Below are positions 1 through 8,458 of a stretch of DNA of 64,000 bases, piece by piece. This DNA is from Gammaproteobacteria bacterium. GTDB lineage: Bacteria > Pseudomonadota > Gammaproteobacteria > Eutrophobiales > Eutrophobiaceae. The stretch spans positions 1 through 64,000 of the forward strand of contig JACPSH010000046.1 of NCBI GenBank assembly GCA_016193395.1, written 5' to 3'. The translations under genes and the position numbers were made by a program. Positions within the stretch are counted from its first letter, which is position 1; each line of letters begins with the position of its first letter. Below the pieces are notes generated by a model that was not told where the DNA came from, ran no database searches, and saw only the letters and a program-made list of their open reading frames with translations.

Positions 1-1
1 C

Positions 2-778
2 ACCTTGCTCAATATCGAGAACGTCATTGGGACGGCGTTTGATGATGAAATCTCGGGAGACGGCAATGGCAATGTTCTGACAGGTGGGAACGGCAGCGAC
101 ACGCTGCTGGGACGCGGAGGCGCCGACATGCTGTATGGCGGGGATGGTAACGACTCCCTGCTGGGGCAGGCTGGCGATGACACGCTGAACGGTGGTGATG
201 GTGACGATGCACTTCTAGGTGGTGCCGGCGCGGATACATTGGTGGGCGCCGACGGCAATGATTCGCTGCTTGGCCAGAGTGGCGAAGATGCGCTCTATGG
301 AGGGGCGGGCGATGACACACTCGAAGGCGGTGCAAACACGGACCTGCTGGTTGGCGGCGATGGCAACGATACTTTGCTCGGGCAGAGTGGCGGCGACACG
401 CTGAACGGCGGTACCGGCAGCGACATTCTCAACGGCGGCGCGGGTAACGATATCTTCGTGTTCAATGAAGCTCTGGGCGAAGACAACGTTGATTCGATCC
501 TGGGCTTCGCCGGCGCCGGCGCGGCTGTGAAGGACGCGATCGAACTGGATGATGCCACCTTCAGCATGCTTTCGCCGGGTGCGCTTGCGACGGGGAGTTT
601 CGTCTCGGCTGCCAGCGGTCCGGTCGCCACTGACGCGGATGACTACATTCTTTACGATAGGAGTACCGGCGAACTGTACTACGACGCTGATGGCAACGGC
701 GCTGGCGTGGCAGAATTGTTTGCCGTGCTTGACACGGATCCTGATGCCCTGGCTGCCTCGGACTTCATAGTCGTGTAA
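2..778 (+). CDS. RTX calcium-binding repeat protein, C-terminal part (5' end outside window)
   Basis: The reading frame is open from the window edge, so only the C-terminal ~258 residues are seen. Residues from about 20 to 145 are a run of glycine/aspartate nonapeptides of the GGxGxDxL type (for example GGDGNDSLLGQAGDD), the parallel beta-roll that binds Ca2+ in proteins secreted by type I systems. After the repeats comes a ~110-residue acidic tail ending in DFIVV, which resembles the uncleaved C-terminal secretion signal of this class. The N-terminal effector domain is off the window, so the activity (protease, lipase, adhesin) cannot be told. No T1SS genes are visible downstream. Confidence 0.9.
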   Translation, partial: TLLNIENVIGTAFDDEISGDGNGNVLTGGNGSDTLLGRGGADMLYGGDGNDSLLGQAGDDTLNGGDGDDALLGGAGADTLVGADGNDSLLGQSGEDALYGGAGDDTLEGGANTDLLVGGDGNDTLLGQSGGDTLNGGTGSDILNGGAGNDIFVFNEALGEDNVDSILGFAGAGAAVKDAIELDDATFSMLSPGALATGSFVSAASGPVATDADDYILYDRSTGELYYDADGNGAGVAELFAVLDTDPDALAASDFIVV

Positions 779-900
779 ACAATCGCGGAGAGGCGCTCTC
801 TTCCGGACGGGGTGCAGTGGTCCGGTTGACGCGCCCCCGGCAACGTTTTGGCTGAAAGCGGGGTCAGACTGCGATTTCTGGATCCTCGGCAGTGCGCAGC

Positions 901-1380
901 ATGCTGAAAATTGTGTCCGGCGGCCAGACTGGAGTGGACCGCGGCGCGCTGGACGCGGCATTGGATAATGGATTCCCCGCCGGCGGCTGGTGTCCGGAAG
1001 GACGCAAGGCGGAGGATGGACCGATCCCCGATCGATACCCGGTCATGGAATTGCCTGGCGCGGATTATCTCGATCGCACCCGCCAGAACGCCATCGACAG
1101 CGACGCGACCGTCATCATCCATTTCGGACTGCTCACCGGCGGCACGGAATCGACGCGCGACTTCTGTCTCCGCTATGAAAAGCCGCTGCTGTTGATCGAT
1201 GCTTCGACTGCGAGTGAACAACTTGCCGTGGAACAGCTTGCCGGATTTGTGAGGCGTCACGGCGTCCGCGTGTTGAACGTCGCGGGTCCCAGGGCGAGCA
1301 AGTCGCCCGCCGCCCATGCGTATACGTTCCATGTCGTCAGCAGCCTGCTCCAGACTTTGGACTCGGCCGGCGGGCCTTGA
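901..1380 (+). CDS. Putative molybdenum carrier / YpsA-like Rossmann protein
   Basis: A ~160-residue protein opening with the glycine-rich motif SGGQTGVDRGALDAAL, followed by GGWCPEGRKAEDG and a later GGTESTRDF segment. This order is typical of the family annotated as putative molybdenum carrier (SLOG/LOG-like Rossmann fold, thought to bind a nucleotide or cofactor). ATG at 901 puts the SGGQTG motif at residue 6, as usual for the family; a GTG at 892 is the alternative start. The gene stands alone between the RTX gene and an oppositely oriented CoA-transferase. The biochemical function of the family is not established. Confidence 0.75.
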   Translation: MLKIVSGGQTGVDRGALDAALDNGFPAGGWCPEGRKAEDGPIPDRYPVMELPGADYLDRTRQNAIDSDATVIIHFGLLTGGTESTRDFCLRYEKPLLLIDASTASEQLAVEQLAGFVRRHGVRVLNVAGPRASKSPAAHAYTFHVVSSLLQTLDSAGGP

Positions 1381-1405
1381 GGAGAGGGAACACGGCTGCA
1401 ATCGC

Positions 1406-2629
1406 TCAAATTGCCTGCTTTTCGCGCAACTTCGCAATATCGTCCGGTGATTTCCGCAGGACGTTCGTGAGAACGCGCTCCGTATCCTCGCCCAACAGCG
1501 GCGGCGCCTTGCGGTAGTCCAGTCGCGTCTCCGAGAATTTGATCGGACTCCCGACGCCTGGCACCTTCCCGGAAAGCGGGTGGTTCAGCTCGACTTTCAT
1601 CCCGCGGTGGAGTACCTGCGGATCGTTGAAGGCCTGCTCGATGCTGTTGATCGGGCCGCACGGGACTGAAGCCGCCGAGAGGGCCTTCATCCATTCCGCG
1701 CTGTTGCGCGTCAGCATAACTTTCTCCAGCGCTTCGATCAGTGGCTTGCGGTTGACGATCCGATCCGGGTTGGTGCGGAAGCGCGCGTCCTCCGCAAGTT
1801 CCGCACAGCCCACTTCCTTGCAGAAGCGATGGAACTGGCTGTCGTTGCCGATGGCGACGATCACGTAGCCGTCCTTCGTCGTGAACGGCTGATAGGGCGC
1901 GAGGTTCGGATGCTGCGCGCCGGTACGCGTCGGACATTGGCCGCTGATGAAATAATTGAGCGCCTGGTTCGCGAGCCAGCTCACCTGCGTATCCATGAGC
2001 GCGAGGTCGATATGTTGGCCCTGCTCCGATCCCGCGCGGTGCAAGAGGGCGGCGAGAATGGCAATGGAGGCATACATGCCTGTGGTGAGATCGCTCACCG
2101 CGACGCCGACGCGCTGCGGGCCCGCGCCAGGTTCGCCGTCGGCGTTGCCGGTGATGCTCATCAATCCCGCCATGCCTTGAATCAAATAATCGTAGCCGGC
2201 TTCATGGGCGCGCGGACCCGACTGGCCGAAGCCTGTGATGGAACAGTAGACGATGCGCGGGTTGATCTCGCGGACGCTGGCATAGTCGAGCCGCTTGATC
2301 GCCAGCCCGCCGGTCTTGAAGTTCTCGACCAGTACATCGGAGACGGCGGCCAGTTCGTGGATGAGGGCCTGGCCTTCCGGCTCGCGGATGTCCACGGTGA
2401 TGGAATGTTTGCCGCGGTTGCAGCTCAGGTAATAGGCCGCCTCGCGGGTTTCCTTGCCGTCCCGGTCGCGCAGCCAGGGCGGTCCCCACTGGCGCGTCTC
2501 GTCGCCTTCGCCCGGTCGCTCGACCTTGATGACTTCCGCGCCCAGGTCCGCGAGGATCTGGGTGCACCAGGGACCCGCCAGCACCCGGCTGAGGTCGAGG
2601 ACGCGAATGCCGCGCAATGGTCCAGACAT
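1406..2629 (-). CDS. CaiB/BaiF family (formyl-CoA-transferase-like) CoA-transferase
   Basis: 407 residues, the normal length for class III CoA-transferases. The N terminus PLRGIRVLDLSRVLAGP and following GAEVIKVERPGEGD are the family signature; the segment VAVSDLTTGMYAS around residue 178 carries the Asp (D180) that aligns by eye with the catalytic aspartate forming the acyl anhydride. The C-terminal RAPPLLGEDTERVL-type motif appears as KAPPLLGEDTERV. It would move CoA between carboxylic acids; the substrate cannot be read. It is divergent from the thiolase gene at 2701, and the two may share a catabolic role. Confidence 0.9.
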   Translation of the reverse strand: MSGPLRGIRVLDLSRVLAGPWCTQILADLGAEVIKVERPGEGDETRQWGPPWLRDRDGKETREAAYYLSCNRGKHSITVDIREPEGQALIHELAAVSDVLVENFKTGGLAIKRLDYASVREINPRIVYCSITGFGQSGPRAHEAGYDYLIQGMAGLMSITGNADGEPGAGPQRVGVAVSDLTTGMYASIAILAALLHRAGSEQGQHIDLALMDTQVSWLANQALNYFISGQCPTRTGAQHPNLAPYQPFTTKDGYVIVAIGNDSQFHRFCKEVGCAELAEDARFRTNPDRIVNRKPLIEALEKVMLTRNSAEWMKALSAASVPCGPINSIEQAFNDPQVLHRGMKVELNHPLSGKVPGVGSPIKFSETRLDYRKAPPLLGEDTERVLTNVLRKSPDDIAKLREKQAI

Positions 2630-2651
2630 GAATGATCTCCTCCAGTCAATC

Positions 2652-2694
2652 GGCAGGCAGCAGGTAGAATATAGAATATAGAATATAGGGGTTC
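2652..2694 (+). repeat. Dispersed repeat with three ATATAGA-type heptamers
   Basis: The intergenic stretch holds GGCAGCAGGTAGAATATAG followed by further tandem ATAGAAT units and ending in ATAGGGGTTC. The same end sequences recur in reverse orientation at 12736-12766 with only one heptamer, so the unit number varies between copies. The AGGGG near its end lies about 10 bases before the GTG start of the thiolase and may serve as its ribosome-binding site. Confidence 0.6.
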
Positions 2695-2700
2695 GATGAA

Positions 2701-3906
2701 GTGAACGAAGTATTCATCTTTGCAGGCATCCGTACTCCATTCGGCCGGCACGGCGGCGCGCTGGCGAAAATCCGCCCCGACGATCTCCTGGCCGCGACGA
2801 TTCGTGAAGTAGTGGTCCGCGCCGGCATCGACGGCAGCCTCATAGAGGACGTCATCGCGGGCGATACGAACCAGGCCGGCGAAGACAGCCGCAACGTCGC
2901 GCGCAATGCCGCTCTGCTCGCCGGGTTGCCCGAGATGATCGGCGGGATCACGGTCAACCGCCTGTGCGGCAGCGGCATCGCCGCGGTATTGGATGCCGCC
3001 CGTACATTGCGTTGCGGGGAGGGCAATCTGGTGATCGCCTGCGGCGTGGAAAGCATGAGCCGCTCGCCGTGGGTGTTATCGAAGGCGGACGCCGCATTCT
3101 CGCGCACGCAGGAGATTTACGACTCCACCATCGGCTGGCGCTTTCCCCATCCACGTTTCCTCGCGCAGTTCGGCAGCGACTCCATGCCCGAGACCGCGGA
3201 TAACATCGCGCGCGACTTCGGCGTCACGCGCGAGGATAGCGACAGCTTCGCGTTTCAATCGCAGCAGAAGTACACACATGCGAAGGCTGGGGGATTTTTC
3301 GTGGAGGAAATTCTGTCGGTTGAAAGTCCGAGTGCGCGCGGGAAGGGACCCGCGCTGCGCATCAGCGAGGACGAACCGCCGCGTCCGGACACAACGCTCG
3401 AATCCCTGGCACGGCTCAAGCCGCTGCAGCAAGGCGGTGTTGTCACCGCGGGCAACGCCTCTGGTATCAATGACGGCGCCGGCGCGTTGCTGCTGGGCAC
3501 CGGAGAAATGGGAAAGAAACTGGGACTGAAGCCGCGCGCCAGAATTGTTGCCGGAGCGATCGCCGGCGTCACGCCCCGGGTCATGGGACTGGGGCCGGTG
3601 CCGGCATCCCAGAAGGTGCTCGAACGCGCCGGTCTTGGTCTCGGTAATATGGATGTGATAGAGATCAACGAGGCTTTCGCAACGCAGGTGCTGGGCTGCC
3701 TCAAGCAACTGTCGCTGCCGTTCGACGACCCACGCATCAATCCGAACGGCGGCGCCATCGCCGTCGGCCATCCGCTCGGGGCATCCGGGATCCGGCTGGT
3801 CCTGACCGCCATGCGCCAGTTGGAACAAACACGGGGCCGGTATGCCCTGGCCACCATGTGCATCGGCCTGGGGCAGGGGATCGCGGTCGTCCTGCAACCC
3901 GCGTGA
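2701..3906 (+). CDS. Acetyl-CoA C-acyltransferase (thiolase), beta-ketoadipyl-CoA thiolase-like
   Basis: 401 residues with all thiolase motifs: VNRLCGSG with nucleophile Cys89, NEAFA, GHPLGASG and the C-terminal CIGLGQGIA carrying the second cysteine. The pattern of conserved segments (NQAGEDSRNVAR, GVESMSR, TIGWRF, SMPETADNIA) is strongly like PcaF/PaaJ beta-ketoadipyl-CoA thiolases, which cleave 3-oxoadipyl-CoA to succinyl-CoA and acetyl-CoA. Start is GTG at 2701, because the ATG four bases earlier runs into a stop. No other beta-ketoadipate genes are nearby, so a general beta-oxidation role is possible. Confidence 0.93.
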   Translation: MNEVFIFAGIRTPFGRHGGALAKIRPDDLLAATIREVVVRAGIDGSLIEDVIAGDTNQAGEDSRNVARNAALLAGLPEMIGGITVNRLCGSGIAAVLDAARTLRCGEGNLVIACGVESMSRSPWVLSKADAAFSRTQEIYDSTIGWRFPHPRFLAQFGSDSMPETADNIARDFGVTREDSDSFAFQSQQKYTHAKAGGFFVEEILSVESPSARGKGPALRISEDEPPRPDTTLESLARLKPLQQGGVVTAGNASGINDGAGALLLGTGEMGKKLGLKPRARIVAGAIAGVTPRVMGLGPVPASQKVLERAGLGLGNMDVIEINEAFATQVLGCLKQLSLPFDDPRINPNGGAIAVGHPLGASGIRLVLTAMRQLEQTRGRYALATMCIGLGQGIAVVLQPA

Positions 3907-4022
3907 GCCTGCGGGGTCCAATGCCTGCAGGAGGGTCCGCGCGGGGCATCCGGTCTGCTATTCTTTAAAAGTTGCTTCTGAGGGAGACGTTTCAGGGCGT
4001 CCCCCACACGCGCCTCTTTTGA

Positions 4023-6458
4023 ATGGCTTGCCGCCGCAGGACCCCGCCGGTAAGAGAAGAGGAGAAAGTGCACGTGCCTTCCCTGGCGCTGAAAAATCTC
4101 GGCAGCCGGATCGTCGTTTTCTTTTCGCTGCTGCTGGCGGCCGTGCTTGCCGTTGTCTTCGCGCTGGTGACGACCTCCAGCTACCAGATCGCTCGCCAGC
4201 AGAACAGCGAGGAACTCGCGCTCGGCGAACGCGTGTTCCGCCAGCTCCTCACGCAAAACCGCAACCAGTTGACCCAGACGGCGCGGATCCTGACCGCCGA
4301 TTTCGCGTTCCGCGAGGCCGTGACCAGCAACGATCTCGATACGGTCCTGTCGGCGCTGGACAATTTCGGCCGGCGCATCGACGCCGACACCATGATGCTG
4401 ATCTCGCTGGACGGGATTCTTGCCGCGGATACGCTGCACCCGGAGCGCGTCGGGCAATCGGCGCCGGTGGGGGAGCTGATCCGCGTGGCCGAGCTTCAGG
4501 GTTCGGCGGCCAGCGTGATGCGGATGCGCGACGAGATCTACCAGGTCGTCGTTGTCCCGGTGCTGGCGCCCGAGCCGGTCGCCTGGGTGACGTTGGGGTT
4601 CATCATTGACAACGCTCTCGCCCTGGATTTGCAGAAACTCACATCGTTGCAGGTCAGCTTTCTCAGCCGCGAGGAAGACGGGCACTGGTCGCTGCTTGCC
4701 TCCACCCAGCCGGCGCCGGAGCAAGCCGCGCTTAGCAGGAGTTTCAACGAAGGATATTTGGGAGACGATGCGGAGCGGTTGTTGTTACCGGGATTCGCAT
4801 CCCTGGTCTCGCCGCTGGAGGAGAAAGGCACAGTGGTCGCGGTATTGCAGCGTTCCATCGATCAGGCCGTGGCGCGTTTCGACCCCCTGCGCGCCACGCT
4901 CCTGGTGCTCGCCATGGTCAGCTTGCTGATCACGGTTGCCGGCAGCGTGGTCATTGCGCGCCGGATTACCCGCCCGATCAACGCGCTCGCCGGCATCGCC
5001 CGCCGCATCCAGGCGGGAGATTACACCGAGGGCGCGGTCGAGGGCGACCCCGGCGAGATCGGCGCGCTCGCCGCGAGCTTCAACCACATGCGTAAGGCCA
5101 TTGCCTCGCGCGAATCGGAGATCCGGCGCCTGGCCTTCGAAGACACGCTGACCGGCCTGCCGAACCGCGCAATGTTCAACGCGCAATTGAACCAGGTGTC
5201 GAAACTGGCGCAGCGCACCGGCGAGCCGTTCAGCGTCCTGGTCATCGACCTGGATCGCTTCAAGATTATCAATGACACGCTCGGGCACGAGGCCGGGGAC
5301 CAGGTGCTGCAGGTCGTCGCGGGACGCCTGCGCGGCGTCACCCGCGATGCCGACATCCTCGCCCGATTCGGCGGCGACGAATTCGTGGTGTTGCTCCCGG
5401 CAACCGACAGGCAGCGGGTCGGAGCCATCGTGACCCGGATCCTTCTCGCCCTCGATCAGCCCATCCAGATTGAGAACCAGCCCGTGGACACCGGCGGCAG
5501 TATCGGCGTCGCCAGTTTCCCTGGCGATGGCAAGGACCCGAGCGTGCTGATGCGGCGCGCGGACATCGCGATGTACTCGGCCAAGCGATCACACACGGGG
5601 TTTGCGTCGTACGACGCGAGTCTCGACGAGCACCGGCAGGAGCACCTCCACCTGCTCGGCGAACTGCGCAAGGCGGTCGACGAGAACGAATTGCAGCTGT
5701 ACTTCCAGCCCAAGGTGGATCTGGTCGCCCGCGAGACCGTGGGCGTTGAGGCCTTAGTCCGCTGGCACCACTCCGTTCGCGGCCTGATCCCGCCGTCGGA
5801 ATTCATCCCGTTTGCCGAGCACACCGGCTCCATTCGCATCGTGACCCGCTGGGTGTTGCGCGAAGCGATACGTCAGTGTGGTACATGGCTGGCGCGCGGC
5901 CTTTCGCTCCGGATGTCCCTCAACATTTCGGCGCGCGACCTGGTCGATGCGGAACTCCCCGACGCGGTGGATGCCGAACTACGCCGGAGCAAGGTGCCGC
6001 CGGGCCTGGTGTGTCTGGAGATCACCGAAAGCGCGTTGATGGAGGATCCCGGGCAGGCGCAGGAGACCGTGCGCCGGCTGCACAAACTTGGGGTTCAACT
6101 TGCGATCGACGATTACGGCATTGGCCATTCCTCGCTTGCTTACGTAAAGAATCTGCCGGTCAACGAGCTCAAGATTGACCGCACGTTTGTCATGAACCTG
6201 TCCTCGAAGAACGCGGACAAGGCCATCGTGCGATCCGCCGTCGAACTGGGACACAACCTGGGATTGCGCGTCGTCGCGGAGGGAGTGGAGAGCGAGCGGG
6301 AGCTGCAACTGCTGCGCGAACTCCGCTGCGACCTGGCGCAGGGCTATCTGATCAGCAAGCCGTTGCCGGAGCGGGATTTTGATGCGTGGCTCGAAAAAGG
6401 GAGCTGGTTGGTCCAGCGTCGCGCACCACGTGACCGCGGGGAGATCGCGCATGTCTGA
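4023..6458 (+). CDS. Membrane-bound GGDEF-EAL c-di-GMP turnover protein
   Basis: 811 residues: a membrane segment near residues 32-52, a periplasmic sensor region to about 285, a second membrane segment, HAMP (~310-365), GGDEF (motif at 450-454) and EAL (576-578). The GGDEF domain has the inhibitory RxxD site (RDAD, five residues before the motif), so cyclase activity with product inhibition is plausible. The EAL domain keeps EALVR, NISARD, EITES, DDYGIGHSS and AEGVES, the set expected for a working phosphodiesterase. GTG at 4068 is an alternative start. It overlaps the next gene and forms an operon with a barrel-like protein and a cupredoxin. Confidence 0.92.
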   Translation: MACRRRTPPVREEEKVHVPSLALKNLGSRIVVFFSLLLAAVLAVVFALVTTSSYQIARQQNSEELALGERVFRQLLTQNRNQLTQTARILTADFAFREAVTSNDLDTVLSALDNFGRRIDADTMMLISLDGILAADTLHPERVGQSAPVGELIRVAELQGSAASVMRMRDEIYQVVVVPVLAPEPVAWVTLGFIIDNALALDLQKLTSLQVSFLSREEDGHWSLLASTQPAPEQAALSRSFNEGYLGDDAERLLLPGFASLVSPLEEKGTVVAVLQRSIDQAVARFDPLRATLLVLAMVSLLITVAGSVVIARRITRPINALAGIARRIQAGDYTEGAVEGDPGEIGALAASFNHMRKAIASRESEIRRLAFEDTLTGLPNRAMFNAQLNQVSKLAQRTGEPFSVLVIDLDRFKIINDTLGHEAGDQVLQVVAGRLRGVTRDADILARFGGDEFVVLLPATDRQRVGAIVTRILLALDQPIQIENQPVDTGGSIGVASFPGDGKDPSVLMRRADIAMYSAKRSHTGFASYDASLDEHRQEHLHLLGELRKAVDENELQLYFQPKVDLVARETVGVEALVRWHHSVRGLIPPSEFIPFAEHTGSIRIVTRWVLREAIRQCGTWLARGLSLRMSLNISARDLVDAELPDAVDAELRRSKVPPGLVCLEITESALMEDPGQAQETVRRLHKLGVQLAIDDYGIGHSSLAYVKNLPVNELKIDRTFVMNLSSKNADKAIVRSAVELGHNLGLRVVAEGVESERELQLLRELRCDLAQGYLISKPLPERDFDAWLEKGSWLVQRRAPRDRGEIAHV

Positions 6459-7377
6459 ACGTGCTGCGCCTGGCGCGAAGAGCTTCGGCAGTCGCGGATA
6501 TCCTGCGAACGCAATTCTTCTCGCGTCCCTTCTCGCTTCCTGCAACGCGCGCGCGGAGTGGTTTGTGGACGCCACGCTGGGCGCTGATTACGACAGCAAC
6601 GTACCGCGCGCCCAACGCAACAGCGACATCGAAGAAGACGGAGCATTGACGCTGGAGGTCGCGCCCGGGTACCACTTCCAGCTGACCGATCGCGTCGGGC
6701 TCGCGCTCAGCGCCAGGCTGGGCGGAACCAAAGTCTTTGATTTCGACGGTCTCGACAATGTCTCGGCGGGCGGGGCAGCCGCGCTGCGCGTCAAACTCGG
6801 CGTGGGCGCGCAGGCGCCCTGGGTACGGGCGTCCGTGACAATCGTCCATGACGACTACGATCACGCTTTGCGCGATGCCTGGCGCCGGACCGCATCCGTC
6901 TCCGCCGGTCTCCGCGTCGGTGAGCGCTGGAGCTGGCAACTCGGCTACTTCCACGAACATCGCCGCGCGGACCATATCGAGGATATTCCGTTTCTGGTCG
7001 ACTTCTTCGGTATCGGCGGCGAGGCCTGGGATATCGATGCCCACAACGTGACGGCGAGCGGGATATTCGACATCAACGGCAACTGGTCTCTCCTGTTCGG
7101 CTTTACGCGGCGCATGGGCGAGGTCACGTCCACCACACGCATTGGGCCTGAAATTTTCGAGGCCTCGGACGCGATAGCGCCGGACGAGGTATTCGGCGCC
7201 GATCGCTTCGCCTACCGGATTGACGCGGACACGAACATCTTCTCCATTGGATTGAGCCGGGCCGTCGGCGATCATGTCTCGATCAACGTGGGATATGAGT
7301 ACCAGGACAGCGACGCATACGAAGAGCTGAACTATGCAAACCACATCGGGCACGTCTCGCTGCAGTTCAGCTACTGA
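6451..7377 (+). CDS. Putative outer-membrane beta-barrel protein
   Basis: 308 residues from the ATG at 6451, which overlaps the end of the GGDEF-EAL gene by eight bases (translational coupling). An N-terminal signal-like stretch (ANAILLASLLASC) is followed by alternating-residue amphipathic strands rich in Gly, Tyr and charged residues, and the chain ends in SLQFSY. A terminal aromatic residue is the usual signal for barrel insertion. It resembles surface proteins found beside sensor cyclases, but I do not recognise a named family. The next gene starts inside its 3' end. Confidence 0.6.
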   Translation: MSERAAPGAKSFGSRGYPANAILLASLLASCNARAEWFVDATLGADYDSNVPRAQRNSDIEEDGALTLEVAPGYHFQLTDRVGLALSARLGGTKVFDFDGLDNVSAGGAAALRVKLGVGAQAPWVRASVTIVHDDYDHALRDAWRRTASVSAGLRVGERWSWQLGYFHEHRRADHIEDIPFLVDFFGIGGEAWDIDAHNVTASGIFDINGNWSLLFGFTRRMGEVTSTTRIGPEIFEASDAIAPDEVFGADRFAYRIDADTNIFSIGLSRAVGDHVSINVGYEYQDSDAYEELNYANHIGHVSLQFSY

Positions 7378-8029
7378 CGTGTTTGTCCGTGCTACGCTGT
7401 TCGTATCCGCGTTGGGGATGGCGCCGTGCGCCATCGCCGCTGAATTGCACGCGAGCGTGCATACCGTGACACGCGAGGCCGTTGCGGATGCCGTGGTCAT
7501 TGTGACGCGCATGGATGGCAATGCGCCAGCCGGGAATCCCGCCCCGGATACCGTCGATCAGGTCGACAAGCAGTTCGTGCCCTACGTAAGACCGATCCAC
7601 GTGGGTTCCGAAGTCACTTTCCCGAACAGTGACAACATCCGCCACCAGGTCTACTCGTTTTCGCCGGCCAAACGTTTCGAACTGCCGCTCTACCGGGAGA
7701 ACCCGGGGCCGCCGGTCCTGTTCGACAAGCCAGGGGTGGTCGCGCTGGGCTGCAACATCCACGACTGGATGATCGGCTATATCTACGTCTCCGAAAGCCC
7801 GTGGTTCGCGAAGACCGCCGAAGGCGGCGCGGCGACGATCGCGGACCTGCCTGAAGGGAATTACCGGGCGAGGATCTGGCACCCGCAGATGGATGGGACT
7901 GAGGAAAGCACGGTTCGCGAATTCGCCGTGTCCGGCGCGGGGAATGTCGAGGTGGATTGGGAACTGACGCTGAAACCCGAGTTGCGCCCGCGTCGCGCCC
8001 CGCTCGGCCGCGAACCGGGCTACCGGTGA
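7334..8029 (+). CDS. Periplasmic plastocyanin-like (cupredoxin) protein, 'methylamine utilization' type
   Basis: 231 residues with an export signal (LFVSALGMAPCAIAA, cleavage near residue 36). The type-1 copper ligands are visible: a His in SDNIRHQVYSFSP and the C-x2-H-x3-M-like cluster GCNIHDWM. Such proteins are commonly annotated as methylamine utilization protein although no mau genes are present here. The ATG at 7334 lies 44 bases inside the barrel gene, so the three genes from 4023 are co-translated. The set suggests that copper or redox chemistry in the periplasm is linked to c-di-GMP signalling; that link is inference. Confidence 0.8.
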   Translation: MQTTSGTSRCSSATDVFVRATLFVSALGMAPCAIAAELHASVHTVTREAVADAVVIVTRMDGNAPAGNPAPDTVDQVDKQFVPYVRPIHVGSEVTFPNSDNIRHQVYSFSPAKRFELPLYRENPGPPVLFDKPGVVALGCNIHDWMIGYIYVSESPWFAKTAEGGAATIADLPEGNYRARIWHPQMDGTEESTVREFAVSGAGNVEVDWELTLKPELRPRRAPLGREPGYR

Positions 8030-8059
8030 TCGATGCGGAACGGCAATAGCGCTGGTAAA

Positions 8060-8380
8060 TCAGTACTGGGAGATGGGCGTGCGCACCACGAGCCCGTCGA
8101 GTTCATCGGTGATCCTGAGCTGGCAACTCAGGCGGCTGGTGGGCTGCGGATCGATCACGAATTCCAGCATGTCCTTCTCGGTGCCCTGCGGTTCCGGCAG
8201 CTTCCCAACCCACGCCGGATCGACGTGCACGTGGCAGGTGGCGCAGCTGCACGCCCCGCCGCATTCCGCGACAATCCCGGCGACGCCGTTGTTGACAGCC
8301 GCCTGCATGACGCTGATGCCGTTCTGCGCCTCGACTTCGGTGGTAGTGCCGTCGCTGGCGATGTAAATGATCTTTGCCAT
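8060..8380 (-). CDS. 2Fe-2S ferredoxin
   Basis: 106 residues, typical of adrenodoxin/putidaredoxin-type ferredoxins. The cluster ligands are Cys40, Cys46, Cys49 (CGGACSCATCHVHV) and Cys86 (LSCQLRITDELDG), spaced C-x5-C-x2-C-x36-C; Cys44 is extra. MAKIIYIASDGT at the N terminus fits the family start. It would deliver single electrons to a partner such as a P450 or a ring hydroxylase. A matching FAD-dependent ferredoxin reductase is encoded at 15244-16461, and the two may be partners although they are 7 kb apart. Confidence 0.93.
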   Translation of the reverse strand: MAKIIYIASDGTTTEVEAQNGISVMQAAVNNGVAGIVAECGGACSCATCHVHVDPAWVGKLPEPQGTEKDMLEFVIDPQPTSRLSCQLRITDELDGLVVRTPISQY

Positions 8381-8458
8381 CGGGGGAGCGGTTCCTGTTT
8401 CGCGCGAAAGCCGCGGATTATAGAGATCGGCCAGCCGCAGGTGAAATGATTCCGCGGG

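Noticed and set aside
60-470. DNA tandem repeat or CRISPR-like array at the window start
   Set aside because: The periodic pattern is the 27-base coding rhythm of RTX nonapeptides, with no spacers or exact repeats.
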